Assembly: GCA_964549115.1 (NCBI GenBank)
Contig: CAZJTX010000011.1
Coordinates: 1 to 28,474 of the forward strand
DNA from: CAKOSP01 sp964549115
GTDB lineage: Bacteria > Bacillota_I > Bacilli_A > RF39 > UBA660
Length of the DNA: 28,474 nt
Reading direction: 5' to 3'
Shown: in pieces, positions 1-6,116 of the stretch
Numbering within the stretch: the first letter of the stretch is position 1
Layout: every line of letters starts with the position of its first letter
Translations under genes and position numbers: made by a program
Notes under the pieces: model-generated
What the model was told of the DNA's origin: nothing
The model's database searches: none
The model's input: the letters and a program-made list of their open reading frames with translations, nothing else

Positions 1-435
1 CATTGCATACATTCCATCATTAGTTTCTGATGTTGTATCAAAAGCGTGTGATTTTTGTTCTATAGATTCCTTACCGCCATTGAACTCCAATATTCTCTCG
101 CTTATTTCTTTAGATATACTATTTACACTTTTAAAATAAGCATAACATTTATCTGAAACAACTGATTGTATTTGTAATTTATCAACATTCCAAATTAAAC
201 TAGATCCGTTTAGACAATAAGATTTCTCTGAATCAAATACATACTCATCATCACTAGGCCAACTAGTTAACTGTGATTTTGTATATATTCCCGGTTCTGT
301 TTCCAACAAAATAGCGATTTGACCAGCTTCGGTATATATAATTTTCTTTTTATTATTGGTAAACAAAAATATAAGAATTAATCCTACTAAAAATATAGAT
401 AACGTAATTAATGAAACCTTTATCTTATTATTCAT
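1..435 (-). CDS. Head-domain surface protein, N-terminal part, cut by window edge
   Basis: This is the first 145 codons of a minus-strand gene that continues past base 1. It starts at ATG 433-435, with an AGGG ribosome site a few bases upstream. Residues about 6-25 form a single membrane segment (signal anchor or signal peptide). Next comes a small domain with a Cys pair, SYCLNGSSLIW ... DKCYAYF. The fragment ends in ILEFNGGKESIE ... ETNDGMYAM, which matches the opening block of the head domain in the proteins at 10294, 11921, 15872 and 20394 (for example ILANNGGVNTIEAK). It is therefore a fifth head carrier with a different N-terminal chassis. Function is unknown; extracellular display is inferred from the membrane segment and Cys pair. 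A strong promoter lies upstream. Confidence 0.75.
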   Translation of the reverse strand, partial: MNNKIKVSLITLSIFLVGLILIFLFTNNKKKIIYTEAGQIAILLETEPGIYTKSQLTSWPSDDEYVFDSEKSYCLNGSSLIWNVDKLQIQSVVSDKCYAYFKSVNSISKEISERILEFNGGKESIEQKSHAFDTTSETNDGMYAM

Positions 436-450
436 ATTTACCCTATACTA

Positions 451-479
451 ATAGTATAATATATTCGATTTTTTGTCAA
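451..479 (-). promoter_or_regulatory. Promoter of the left-edge surface gene
   Basis: Read on the minus strand there is a perfect -35 TTGACA (474-479), a 17-base spacer and a -10 TACTAT (451-456). The expected start of transcription is near 444, about ten bases before ATG 435. Confidence 0.7.
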
Positions 480-481
480 AC

Positions 482-503
482 AAAAAAACCATATAAATGG
501 TTT
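482..503 (-). terminator. Rho-independent terminator after tRNA-Val
   Basis: A 7-bp stem (486-492 with 497-503) and a 4-base loop are followed on the minus strand by a T tract (482-488). It lies just beyond the tRNA 3' end and just before the promoter at 451-479. Confidence 0.75.
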
Positions 504-508
504 AAAAC

Positions 509-585
509 TGGTGGGTGATATAGGATTCGAACCTATGACTTCTTGCACGTCAAGCAAGCACTCTAACCAGCTGAGCTAATCACCC
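509..585 (-). tRNA. tRNA-Val(GAC)
   Basis: A full cloverleaf reads on the minus strand. The acceptor is GGGTGAT/ATCACCC, the D-arm is of the GCTC-AGCTGGTTA-GAGT type, and the anticodon stem CTTGC/GCAAG encloses loop TTGACGT with anticodon GAC. The T-arm contains GGTTCGAATCC. Discriminator A and CCA are encoded (509-511). The upstream protein gene ends inside the first bases of this tRNA. Confidence 0.93.
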
Positions 586-1032
586 TCTTGTTTTATAATT
601 ATCAAACTCTACGTGAGTAGTGTTTACAAATGGTGAATATATTCCACTACTTTCAATACAGTTTCTTAATTCTGTTAAAGAACCATATCTATCATATGTA
701 ATACATCCACTAGCTAACATTTTTAGTGTATATGTATCATATAACTTAAATGTTTCACCTGTATAACTAAAAGAATATTCTTTATAGGTACTTACCATAC
801 TATTTTCTGTAGATAAATCACCATATTTTACTAACAATTGATCTAATACTCTTTCTTCTTCTTTTTCTTGGTTTGGATTTTCAATAAAAGCTTCTCCAAC
901 AATAGCGATTAACGACACTCCATTTCTACCTTCATATTCTCTAAAAACCGAGTATACTCCACTAACTATTTTTAATTGTTTTGCTTCTTCGGTAAAGTTT
1001 TGTACAACTTCTTTTAATTCTTCTAAATTCAT
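580..1032 (-). CDS. Hypothetical protein, 150 aa, stop codon inside tRNA-Val
   Basis: I do not recognise this protein. The start ATG at 1032 is preceded by a good GAGGGA ribosome site and an extended -10 at 1050-1058. It has no signal peptide or membrane segment and looks like a soluble alpha/beta protein: an amphipathic N-terminal helix (MNLEELKEVVQNFTEEAKQL), then strands (VYSVFREYEGRNGVSLIAIV) and a short Cys-containing C-terminal region (ASGCITYDRYG, LRNCIESSG). Its TGA stop lies at 580-582, using bases 4-6 of the tRNA-Val acceptor strand, so the mRNA and the tRNA precursor overlap by six bases and are probably one transcript. The tRNA can be released only by cutting after or within the stop region. 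Confidence 0.7.
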   Translation of the reverse strand: MNLEELKEVVQNFTEEAKQLKIVSGVYSVFREYEGRNGVSLIAIVGEAFIENPNQEKEEERVLDQLLVKYGDLSTENSMVSTYKEYSFSYTGETFKLYDTYTLKMLASGCITYDRYGSLTELRNCIESSGIYSPFVNTTHVEFDNYKTRG

Positions 1033-1049
1033 AATTTTCCCTCTTCCAT

Positions 1050-1058
1050 ATTATAACA
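1050..1058 (-). promoter_or_regulatory. Extended -10 promoter
   Basis: The minus strand reads TGTTATAAT (TATAAT at 1050-1055) 18 bases before ATG 1032. No good -35 is visible at the right spacing. This is the extended -10 form used repeatedly in the window. It lies just past the end of the gene at 1064-1318, at its stop codon. Confidence 0.55.
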
Positions 1059-1063
1059 TGTTT

Positions 1064-1318
1064 TTATATTTCATAAAACTCATTTAGTAAATCCATATTG
1101 TCCTTTACATATTCTATATAATTATTATTATATTTATTATTAAGTTTATTAAACTTAATAACAAATTCATTAATATCAAAGATAAATAAATCCAAATATC
1201 TTTCTAATAACTCATCAATATAATCACAATTATTAGATTCTAGAAATGCAATAATTTCGTTCACATTGTCTTTATCTAAATTTTTATATACTTCATCTTC
1301 AAACATATTATCTTTCAT
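1064..1318 (-). CDS. Small acidic helical protein
   Basis: 84 aa from the chosen start ATG at 1316-1318 (MKDNMFEDEVYKNL). AGGTGG lies at a good distance before it. An in-frame ATG at 1336 exists but lies deeper in the upstream gene and has no better ribosome site. The gene overlaps the 3' end of the repeat-protein gene by 11 bases in another frame, so the two are probably translationally coupled. The protein is rich in Asp, Asn, Leu and Ile and is predicted all-helical, with repeated pairs such as IIAFLESNN / LLERYLDLF / FVIKFNKLN. No known family is recognised. It could be a partner of the solenoid protein encoded directly before it. Confidence 0.6.
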   Translation of the reverse strand: MKDNMFEDEVYKNLDKDNVNEIIAFLESNNCDYIDELLERYLDLFIFDINEFVIKFNKLNNKYNNNYIEYVKDNMDLLNEFYEI

Positions 1319-2651
1319 TTTGAATCCACCTATCATATCTAAGCTGTTTTAAATCCAAATTATATTTATCTAATAATTTCTTCTTAGATGAATTTAAAAT
1401 GGGATTTAATACTTTATTACCATTTTTTAATTCACATACTAATTCTATATTGTTTTGAACCATATAATTTAATATAGTTTCTAAATCATCGGGGATACTT
1501 CTTATAGAGTTAGTAGTAGCGTACTCACTAATATTATATTTATCAAGTATAGATATGTTTTTTAGTATTCTTTCTGTTTTGATTTTAAATATTACTGAGG
1601 TTAGTAAATGTTTATACCTAACTCCTTTAAAAATATCTAAATTTAATTTTTCTCTTATAACCTCTGGATCATTTAACAAAACAGATGGACTAAGTAAATG
1701 TTGATAATTAATATTATCCCACTCAGGCATTCTTATCACACTTAATATTCTTTCAATATTAACGGCCCATATTGAAGGTCCTAATAGTTTTTGAAATCTC
1801 TCATCTTCCCATTCAGATAACTTTAAAACCATCATAATAGTTCCCAAATTAGCTTTCCATATGTTGGGACTAAGTAAGTTTTCAAACTTTTCTTGTTCCC
1901 ACTCAGGCATACTTAGTATATATTCAATATCCTTTGCTCTAGATTTAAATATAACCGGAGTTAATAAACTTTGAAATTTAGGATCTTCAAAATAAGATAT
2001 ATTTAGTACTTCTTTTATTCTGTTTTTAGGATATCTAAATGTATTATTAGACAATAAATGTTTAAATCTCTCATCTTCCCACTCAGGCATTTCCATTATT
2101 TCTTTTATTCTTTTAACTGACACAGACCAAATATTTGGAGTTAATAAATGTTCATATTTTTCATCTTGAAAATATGGAAGCGATAAAATCTCTTTTATAT
2201 TTTCTGGAGTAGATCCAAATATAGAAGGAGTTAATAATTTATAAAATCTTTTTTCATTCCAATAAGGTAAATTAATTATCTCTTTTATTTGGTGAGATCT
2301 CCTAGCCCATAGTGAAGGAGTTAATAATTTATGAAACTTTTTATCTTTCCACTCGGGCAAGGATAAAATAGCTTTTATTTCTTTAAGGTTTAACATCCAT
2401 ATCTTAGGAGATAATAATTTTTTGAATTTCGCATCTTCCCACTCAGGCATCTTAAATACAGTTTTAATCGTTTTTAAGTTTGCATACCATAGTACCGGGG
2501 TTAATAAATGTTGGAATCTTTCTTCTTTCCACTCAGGCAATGCTAAGACTGATATTACATAATCAAATGAACGCTCTTTTAATTTAAGCGTTATTAGTTC
2601 AGGTTTATTTACTAAAAGTTGTTCTATCAATTTAAATTGATGTTCAGTCAT
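1308..2651 (-). CDS. Solenoid protein with eleven 30-residue repeats
   Basis: 447 aa, start ATG at 2651 after GGGGGA. Residues 32-361 are eleven back-to-back units of exactly 30 residues with consensus IKEIL-LPEWEDERFKHLL followed by TPSIW and six variable residues. A decayed twelfth unit and an 86-residue unique tail follow. Each unit looks like two short helices, with a conserved PEW turn and a conserved LL-P-IW core. Positions 25-30 vary freely (YANLKT, MLNLKE, ARRSHQ, GSTPEN and others). The protein has no signal peptide or membrane segment, so is probably cytoplasmic. I do not recognise the family. The period and the one Pro per unit recall alpha-solenoids of the mTERF, PPR or TALE type, but no signature of those families is present. 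It is downstream of tRNA-Leu with no terminator between. Confidence 0.8.
   Translation of the reverse strand: MTEHQFKLIEQLLVNKPELITLKLKERSFDYVISVLALPEWKEERFQHLLTPVLWYANLKTIKTVFKMPEWEDAKFKKLLSPKIWMLNLKEIKAILSLPEWKDKKFHKLLTPSLWARRSHQIKEIINLPYWNEKRFYKLLTPSIFGSTPENIKEILSLPYFQDEKYEHLLTPNIWSVSVKRIKEIMEMPEWEDERFKHLLSNNTFRYPKNRIKEVLNISYFEDPKFQSLLTPVIFKSRAKDIEYILSMPEWEQEKFENLLSPNIWKANLGTIMMVLKLSEWEDERFQKLLGPSIWAVNIERILSVIRMPEWDNINYQHLLSPSVLLNDPEVIREKLNLDIFKGVRYKHLLTSVIFKIKTERILKNISILDKYNISEYATTNSIRSIPDDLETILNYMVQNNIELVCELKNGNKVLNPILNSSKKKLLDKYNLDLKQLRYDRWIQNER
1569..2558 (-). repeat. Eleven tandem 90-bp coding repeats
   Basis: This is the coding segment for the eleven 30-residue units. On the plus strand the phrase 'cttcccactcaggca' or a close variant recurs at roughly 90-base intervals (for example near 1717, 1807, 1897, 2077, 2437 and 2527). 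Units have diverged but keep exact length, with no frame-breaking insertion. Confidence 0.85.
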
Positions 2652-2672
2652 CTAATCCCCCAAATATATTAT

Positions 2673-2759
2673 TGGTGCGAGAGATGGGACTTGAACCCAC
2701 ATGAACTTAACGTTCGGAGGATTTTGAGTCCTCTCTGTCTACCATTCCAGCACTCTCGC
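2673..2759 (-). tRNA. tRNA-Leu(CAA)
   Basis: A class II tRNA on the minus strand. Acceptor GCGAGAG/CTCTCGC; anticodon stem GAGGA/TCCTC with loop CTCAAAA (anticodon CAA, for UUG); long variable arm with stem GAAC/GTTC; T-arm with GGTTCAAGTCC; discriminator A and encoded CCA (2673-2675). Confidence 0.93.
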
Positions 2760-2768
2760 GTGAGATTT

Positions 2769-2777
2769 ATTATACCA
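2769..2777 (-). promoter_or_regulatory. Extended -10 promoter of tRNA-Leu
   Basis: The minus strand reads TGGTATAAT in the 20-base gap between the scpB stop (2780) and the tRNA (2759). The -35 region would lie within the scpB 3' end and is weak. It can drive tRNA-Leu and, by read-through, the repeat protein. Confidence 0.55.
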
Positions 2778-2779
2778 AA

Positions 2780-3340
2780 TTATTCCTCTTCTTTGTATAC
2801 TGATTGATATAAATCAACATCTTTTCCACAATCTTCTTTTTCTTTTAACTCGGGTAAATCACTAAGTGATGATAACCCAAAATAATCTAAAAAGTCACTT
2901 GTTGTTTTATATAAATTTGGATTACCTGGTAATTTACTCTTTCCCGATACTTTTATAAGATCTCTTGCTACTAGTGTCCGCAGTACATAAGAGCTCTCTA
3001 TTCCTCTTAAATTGTTTACCTCAAGTCTAGTAATAGGCTCATTGTACGCAACTATAGCTAAAGTCTCTAAAGCCGCATTACTTAATGTATCACTTGTTCT
3101 ATCTACTAATAATTTTTGAAAGTAATCTTTATGCTCTTTCTTAGTTGTAAGTTTAAATACCTCACCTAAAAACGAAATTCTAATTCCTCTAGAATCTTTA
3201 CTATATTCTTCTCTTAGATCTTTTAAAAGAATTTTAGACTCTTCTATATCTAATTCTAATATTTCACTTATTTTTTCTAATGATAGACCTTCATCCCCCA
3301 CTGCGAATAATAATCCCTCAAGTATTGCTAATTTATCCAT
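2780..3340 (-). CDS. scpB: Segregation and condensation protein B
   Basis: 186 aa, the usual ScpB size. ScpB is the winged-helix kleisin partner (kite protein) that binds ScpA and with SMC forms the bacterial condensin that organises and segregates chromosomes. Family features seen: the N-terminal ILEGLLFAVGDEGLSLEKI, the middle helix run SNAALETLAIVAYNEPITRLE and the following second winged helix VNNLRGIESSYVLRTLVARDLI. The start ATG at 3340 abuts the scpA stop (TAGATG), so the two are translated together. No smc gene is in the window. Confidence 0.95.
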   Translation of the reverse strand: MDKLAILEGLLFAVGDEGLSLEKISEILELDIEESKILLKDLREEYSKDSRGIRISFLGEVFKLTTKKEHKDYFQKLLVDRTSDTLSNAALETLAIVAYNEPITRLEVNNLRGIESSYVLRTLVARDLIKVSGKSKLPGNPNLYKTTSDFLDYFGLSSLSDLPELKEKEDCGKDVDLYQSVYKEEE

Positions 3341-4051
3341 CTAACTTAACCTCTCTACAAAAATATTGCCAAATATTTTGTCTTGATATAACTTAATCTT
3401 ATTTTCATTACCTAAATTTAATATTGCTAAAAACGTCACTATTAATTCTTCTTTGGTATTATCTATAAACAAATCATAAAACGATACTTTTTTGTTTTTC
3501 TTTAATATTGTTTTTATATAACTAGTTTTTTCTTCTATATTTAATTCTTTTTTTGTTATTTTAGTATTTATAGGCTTTTTATAATCTATTCTTTTTCTAA
3601 GTTCTAAAAATGCATCAATTAAATCATTTAACTCCATACTATTTGCTAAATCTTTTTTTTCTTTAAATTCAGATAAGTTTTCTGGACTTTTTGTTAAATA
3701 ATCTTTCCTATTATCTTCATACTCTCTCATTACTTCACTAATTCGTTTGTATTCTTCATACATAATTAATTTTTCTTTTAAATCATCCTCAGTATTAAAC
3801 TCATACTCATCATCGTATTCATCTTCTTCACTATTAACTAACATTTTACTTTTTAAATGTATAAGTTCCGCAGCCATAACCAAGTATTCACTTCTTTTAT
3901 CTAAATCGAATTTATCAATACCATTAATAAAATCTAAGTATTTTTCAATTACTATACTTACATCAATATCATATATATCCATCTTTGATGTTCTAACTAG
4001 ATGGAGTAATAAATCTAAAGGTCCTTCAAAGTTATCTATTGTTAAATTCAT
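3341..4051 (-). CDS. scpA: Segregation and condensation protein A (kleisin)
   Basis: 236 aa. The N-terminal kleisin signature NFEGPLDLLLHLVRTSKMDIYDI is broken only by normal variation and binds the SMC neck. The acidic middle (SEEDEYDDEYEFNTEDD) is the linker. The C-terminal winged helix that binds the SMC head (KKVSFYDLFIDN ... EELIVTFLAILNL) is complete. The start ATG at 4051 directly follows the TAA of the membrane-protein gene, and its own stop abuts scpB, giving a tight three-gene operon. Confidence 0.95.
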   Translation of the reverse strand: MNLTIDNFEGPLDLLLHLVRTSKMDIYDIDVSIVIEKYLDFINGIDKFDLDKRSEYLVMAAELIHLKSKMLVNSEEDEYDDEYEFNTEDDLKEKLIMYEEYKRISEVMREYEDNRKDYLTKSPENLSEFKEKKDLANSMELNDLIDAFLELRKRIDYKKPINTKITKKELNIEEKTSYIKTILKKNKKVSFYDLFIDNTKEELIVTFLAILNLGNENKIKLYQDKIFGNIFVERLS

Positions 4052-4894
4052 TTATTCACACTTATAGTTGTTTGTTTCCATTTCAAACTTAATAACGCTT
4101 GGAGATTCGTTTTTGGGATAAATATAGTTAGGCAATTTATTAAAATCTTTTAGTACATTTAAATCGTATTTAATAAACCCACCTTCAACTGTAATACCAT
4201 CCCTATCATCATAAACATCCCTCGTTGTTTGTCCAAGGGATTCTTCAATATAATACAATTTATCATCTTCAAAATGATATGTTACTCTAAACATATCTAT
4301 ACAAGTCATTTGACTCTTATTATCAACATCCTTTTCTAATGCAACAGGAGGATATTGAGACTTAGGAATATCTCTTAATTTAAAATAATCTATTTTATTT
4401 GTATTTACACTAATTGTATAAGAAGAAGAATATCCTTTATATAACCTTTCTTTTTCTAACATTATCCTTTTAATCAAAGTATTATCATTATATATTTCTA
4501 AAAAATAATTATGATTATTTAAATTAACTGAGCTTAATCCCTCAATTTTATAAGTTAACATACCGCCTTCTAAAGATATATCAAATATTTTAAATAAATC
4601 ATTAGTTATAATTGAATTTTCTGTAAATGCATGCTTTTCATCTTCAATATCTTCTTCTTCCTCAGAAACAACAGGTTTTTCTTCATCTATTATAATGTCA
4701 GGAGTATAAGTAGATTCTTCTTTATCTTTATTTAAAAGATTATTTATTTCGGGTATAAAATATATAACACTCATTAATATTACAAAAATAATTATTAATA
4801 AAAAAGGGTTTCTTTTTAAACCAGTTACCTCACCCAAAACAGTGGGCTTTAATTCAGTATCATCTATTATTATTTTTTTATTCTTCTTTGCCAT
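4052..4894 (-). CDS. Single-pass membrane protein of unknown function, leads the scpAB operon
   Basis: 280 aa. A short basic cytoplasmic tail (MAKKNKKIIIDD) is followed by a membrane segment at about residues 30-48 (NPFLLIIIFVILMSVIYFIP), an acidic low-complexity linker (about 56-88, rich in Glu and Asp) and a roughly 190-residue extracellular domain with beta-strand character and two Cys. I do not recognise the domain. A GGAGA ribosome site and a clear promoter at 4919-4947 precede ATG 4894, so this gene heads the operon and scpA follows with no gap. Linkage to scpAB is not usual for a surface protein and may be only operon economy. Confidence 0.75.
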   Translation of the reverse strand: MAKKNKKIIIDDTELKPTVLGEVTGLKRNPFLLIIIFVILMSVIYFIPEINNLLNKDKEESTYTPDIIIDEEKPVVSEEEEDIEDEKHAFTENSIITNDLFKIFDISLEGGMLTYKIEGLSSVNLNNHNYFLEIYNDNTLIKRIMLEKERLYKGYSSSYTISVNTNKIDYFKLRDIPKSQYPPVALEKDVDNKSQMTCIDMFRVTYHFEDDKLYYIEESLGQTTRDVYDDRDGITVEGGFIKYDLNVLKDFNKLPNYIYPKNESPSVIKFEMETNNYKCE

Positions 4895-4918
4895 TTTATC
4901 TCCATATATTCTATGAAA

Positions 4919-4947
4919 ATTATAACATAGTGATCATAATGTTTCAA
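4919..4947 (-). promoter_or_regulatory. Promoter of the membrane protein-scpA-scpB operon
   Basis: Minus strand: -35 TTGAAA (4942-4947), spacer 17, -10 TATAAT (4919-4924), preceded by TGT (extended -10). It is divergent from the tRNA-Met promoter, and the two -35 boxes are only two bases apart. Confidence 0.8.
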
Positions 4948-4949
4948 TC

Positions 4950-4978
4950 TTGCAATTTAATTATCTCTTTGTTATAAT
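4950..4978 (+). promoter_or_regulatory. Promoter of tRNA-Met
   Basis: Plus strand: -35 TTGCAA (4950-4955), spacer 17 ending in TGT, -10 TATAAT (4973-4978). Transcription is expected to start about a dozen bases before the tRNA. Confidence 0.8.
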
Positions 4979-4996
4979 TTAATTGATTTTATAAAT

Positions 4997-5073
4997 GGCG
5001 ATGTAGCTCAGTTGGCTAGAGCACCCGGTTCATACCCGGTAGGTCGGGGGTTCAAATCCCTCCGTCGCTACCA
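4997..5073 (+). tRNA. tRNA-Met(CAT), elongator type
   Basis: Cloverleaf with acceptor GGCGATG/CGTCGCT, D-arm GCTC-AGTTGGCTA-GAGC, anticodon loop TTCATAC (CAT), T-arm GGGGGTTCAAATCCCTC, discriminator A and encoded CCA. It closely resembles the elongator Met tRNA of Bacilli. It lacks the initiator mark of an unpaired C1-A72. A tRNA-Ile with modified C34 cannot be excluded from sequence alone. Position 27-43 of the anticodon stem is a C-T mismatch. Confidence 0.9.
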
Positions 5074-5080
5074 TTAAAAT

Positions 5081-5102
5081 AACACGATAAACGTGTTTTT
5101 TT
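5081..5102 (+). terminator. Terminator of tRNA-Met
   Basis: AACACG (5081-5086), a 5-base loop, CGTGTT (5092-5097), then T to 5102. It begins 7 bases after the tRNA CCA. Its T tract runs directly into the next promoter. Confidence 0.8.
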
Positions 5103-5103
5103 A

Positions 5104-5112
5104 TGTTATAAT
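5104..5112 (+). promoter_or_regulatory. Extended -10 promoter of the DUF1292-like gene
   Basis: TGTTATAAT, with TATAAT at 5107-5112, begins two bases after the terminator T tract. There is no clear -35, since that place is the terminator hairpin. The ribosome site GAGG (5121-5124) follows, giving a leader of only about a dozen bases. Confidence 0.55.
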
Positions 5113-5130
5113 ATTTTCACGAGGTATTTT

Positions 5131-5370
5131 ATGGATTTAGTAACGTTAATAACTAAAGATAATAAAGAAATGGAAGTAGAAATAGTTATGTCTTTTAAAA
5201 TAGACGAGTTTAACTCTGATTATGTCATTTATAAAGATAGTGATGGTTATTATGCTGCAAAATATATTGTTAAAGATAATACAACTATACTTGATACAGA
5301 CTTAACTGAAAAAGAAAAAAATAGTATAAATTTAATATTTGAAGAGTTGAAAAAAGAAGGAGTTTTATAA
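5131..5370 (+). CDS. DUF1292-like small protein
   Basis: 79 aa. The order of short strands (DLVTLITKDNKEMEVEIVMSF, then YVIYKDSDGYYAAKYI) and a C-terminal helix (EKEKNSINLIFEELKKEG) matches the DUF1292/YrzB-like proteins of Bacillota. These are small cytoplasmic proteins of unknown biochemical role. GAGG precedes ATG by 6 bases. The stop overlaps the next start (TAATG), so the lipoprotein is coupled to it. Confidence 0.7.
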   Translation: MDLVTLITKDNKEMEVEIVMSFKIDEFNSDYVIYKDSDGYYAAKYIVKDNTTILDTDLTEKEKNSINLIFEELKKEGVL

Positions 5371-6098
5371 TGTTAAAGTTTGATAGTAATCACAAAGAAT
5401 TAAATACAAACATAAAAAAAAGAAAAGCAAGTAAAACAAAACAACTTTTAGTAAGTGGTATTTTAGCTACTTCTATATTACTATTTTCCGGATGTGCTAA
5501 AACTGTTGATTGCGATATTTTAAGAGACCATGCTCATCTATATGAAATGCAAAATTGGTATAGTCGATATATTGTTAGTGAAAAAGAAATCGTTAATAGT
5601 TTTAAACGTACTGATGAATTTATTTATGTAGATTTAATTGATGTACAAATATTAGAATATATAAATAAACATGGTTTATATGAAATTAATATAAATAAGG
5701 ATACAATTAATAATCGAGTAAACGGTTTTACTAATTTTATTGAATATGAATATTTAGATGAGTGGTATGAAAATGTTCCTAGGTGGGTTGACGATGATGT
5801 TTTTTATTTTCCGGAGTATAGAAGTGATTTAAAATGGACAACAAATCCAAATGAGAAAAACTTAACTGGTAATGAAAGAATAAAATATTATGTTTATCAC
5901 GGTATTAAATTAGAAATGGATAATTCTGGGAAAATTCAACAAATAAAAAGCGAGCCTTATTTATCATTTGATGAAATACCAGAAGAGTATAACTATATTG
6001 TAGGAAATGGATTTGAAGAATTTTATAAACAAGAAATATCTTATGATTTAGATTTTATACAAGAATTTAAAAATAATATAAATAAAAGAGCTAGATGA
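5370..6098 (+). CDS. Probable lipoprotein of unknown function
   Basis: 242 aa. A long basic N-region (to about residue 24) is followed by a hydrophobic stretch and the lipobox-like LLFSGC; Phe at -3 is less usual than Leu. The mature part is rich in Tyr, Asp and Trp (YEMQNWYSRYIV, LDEWYENVPRWVDDDVFYFP) and is not recognised. AGGAG lies 8 bases before ATG 5370, which overlaps the preceding stop by one base. The gene converges on ligA; the two coding ends overlap by 8 bases within one hairpin. Lipidation at the Cys is an inference from the motif. Confidence 0.65.
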   Translation: MLKFDSNHKELNTNIKKRKASKTKQLLVSGILATSILLFSGCAKTVDCDILRDHAHLYEMQNWYSRYIVSEKEIVNSFKRTDEFIYVDLIDVQILEYINKHGLYEININKDTINNRVNGFTNFIEYEYLDEWYENVPRWVDDDVFYFPEYRSDLKWTTNPNEKNLTGNERIKYYVYHGIKLEMDNSGKIQQIKSEPYLSFDEIPEEYNYIVGNGFEEFYKQEISYDLDFIQEFKNNINKRAR

Positions 6099-6116
6099 TA
6101 AGCTCTTTTATTTTTT
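6083..6116. terminator. Bidirectional terminator containing both stop codons
   Basis: A 10-bp perfect stem, TAAAAGAGCT (6083-6092) with AGCTCTTTTA (6101-6110), and an 8-base loop, flanked by T-rich sequence on each strand. The lipoprotein stop (6096-6098) and the ligA stop (6091-6093) both fall inside it. Confidence 0.8.

Noticed and set aside
1569..2558. Regular 90-base repeats as a CRISPR array or satellite
   Set aside because: Repeats keep one open frame with a 30-residue protein unit; no short identical repeats with unique spacers.
2619..2807. Open frame on plus reading CERWDLNPHELNVRR
   Set aside because: It is the complement of tRNA-Leu, a classic false protein; the tRNA explains the sequence.
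3747..4067. Ser-rich open frame on plus
   Set aside because: Shadow of scpA, which has clear family motifs on the other strand; no ribosome site.
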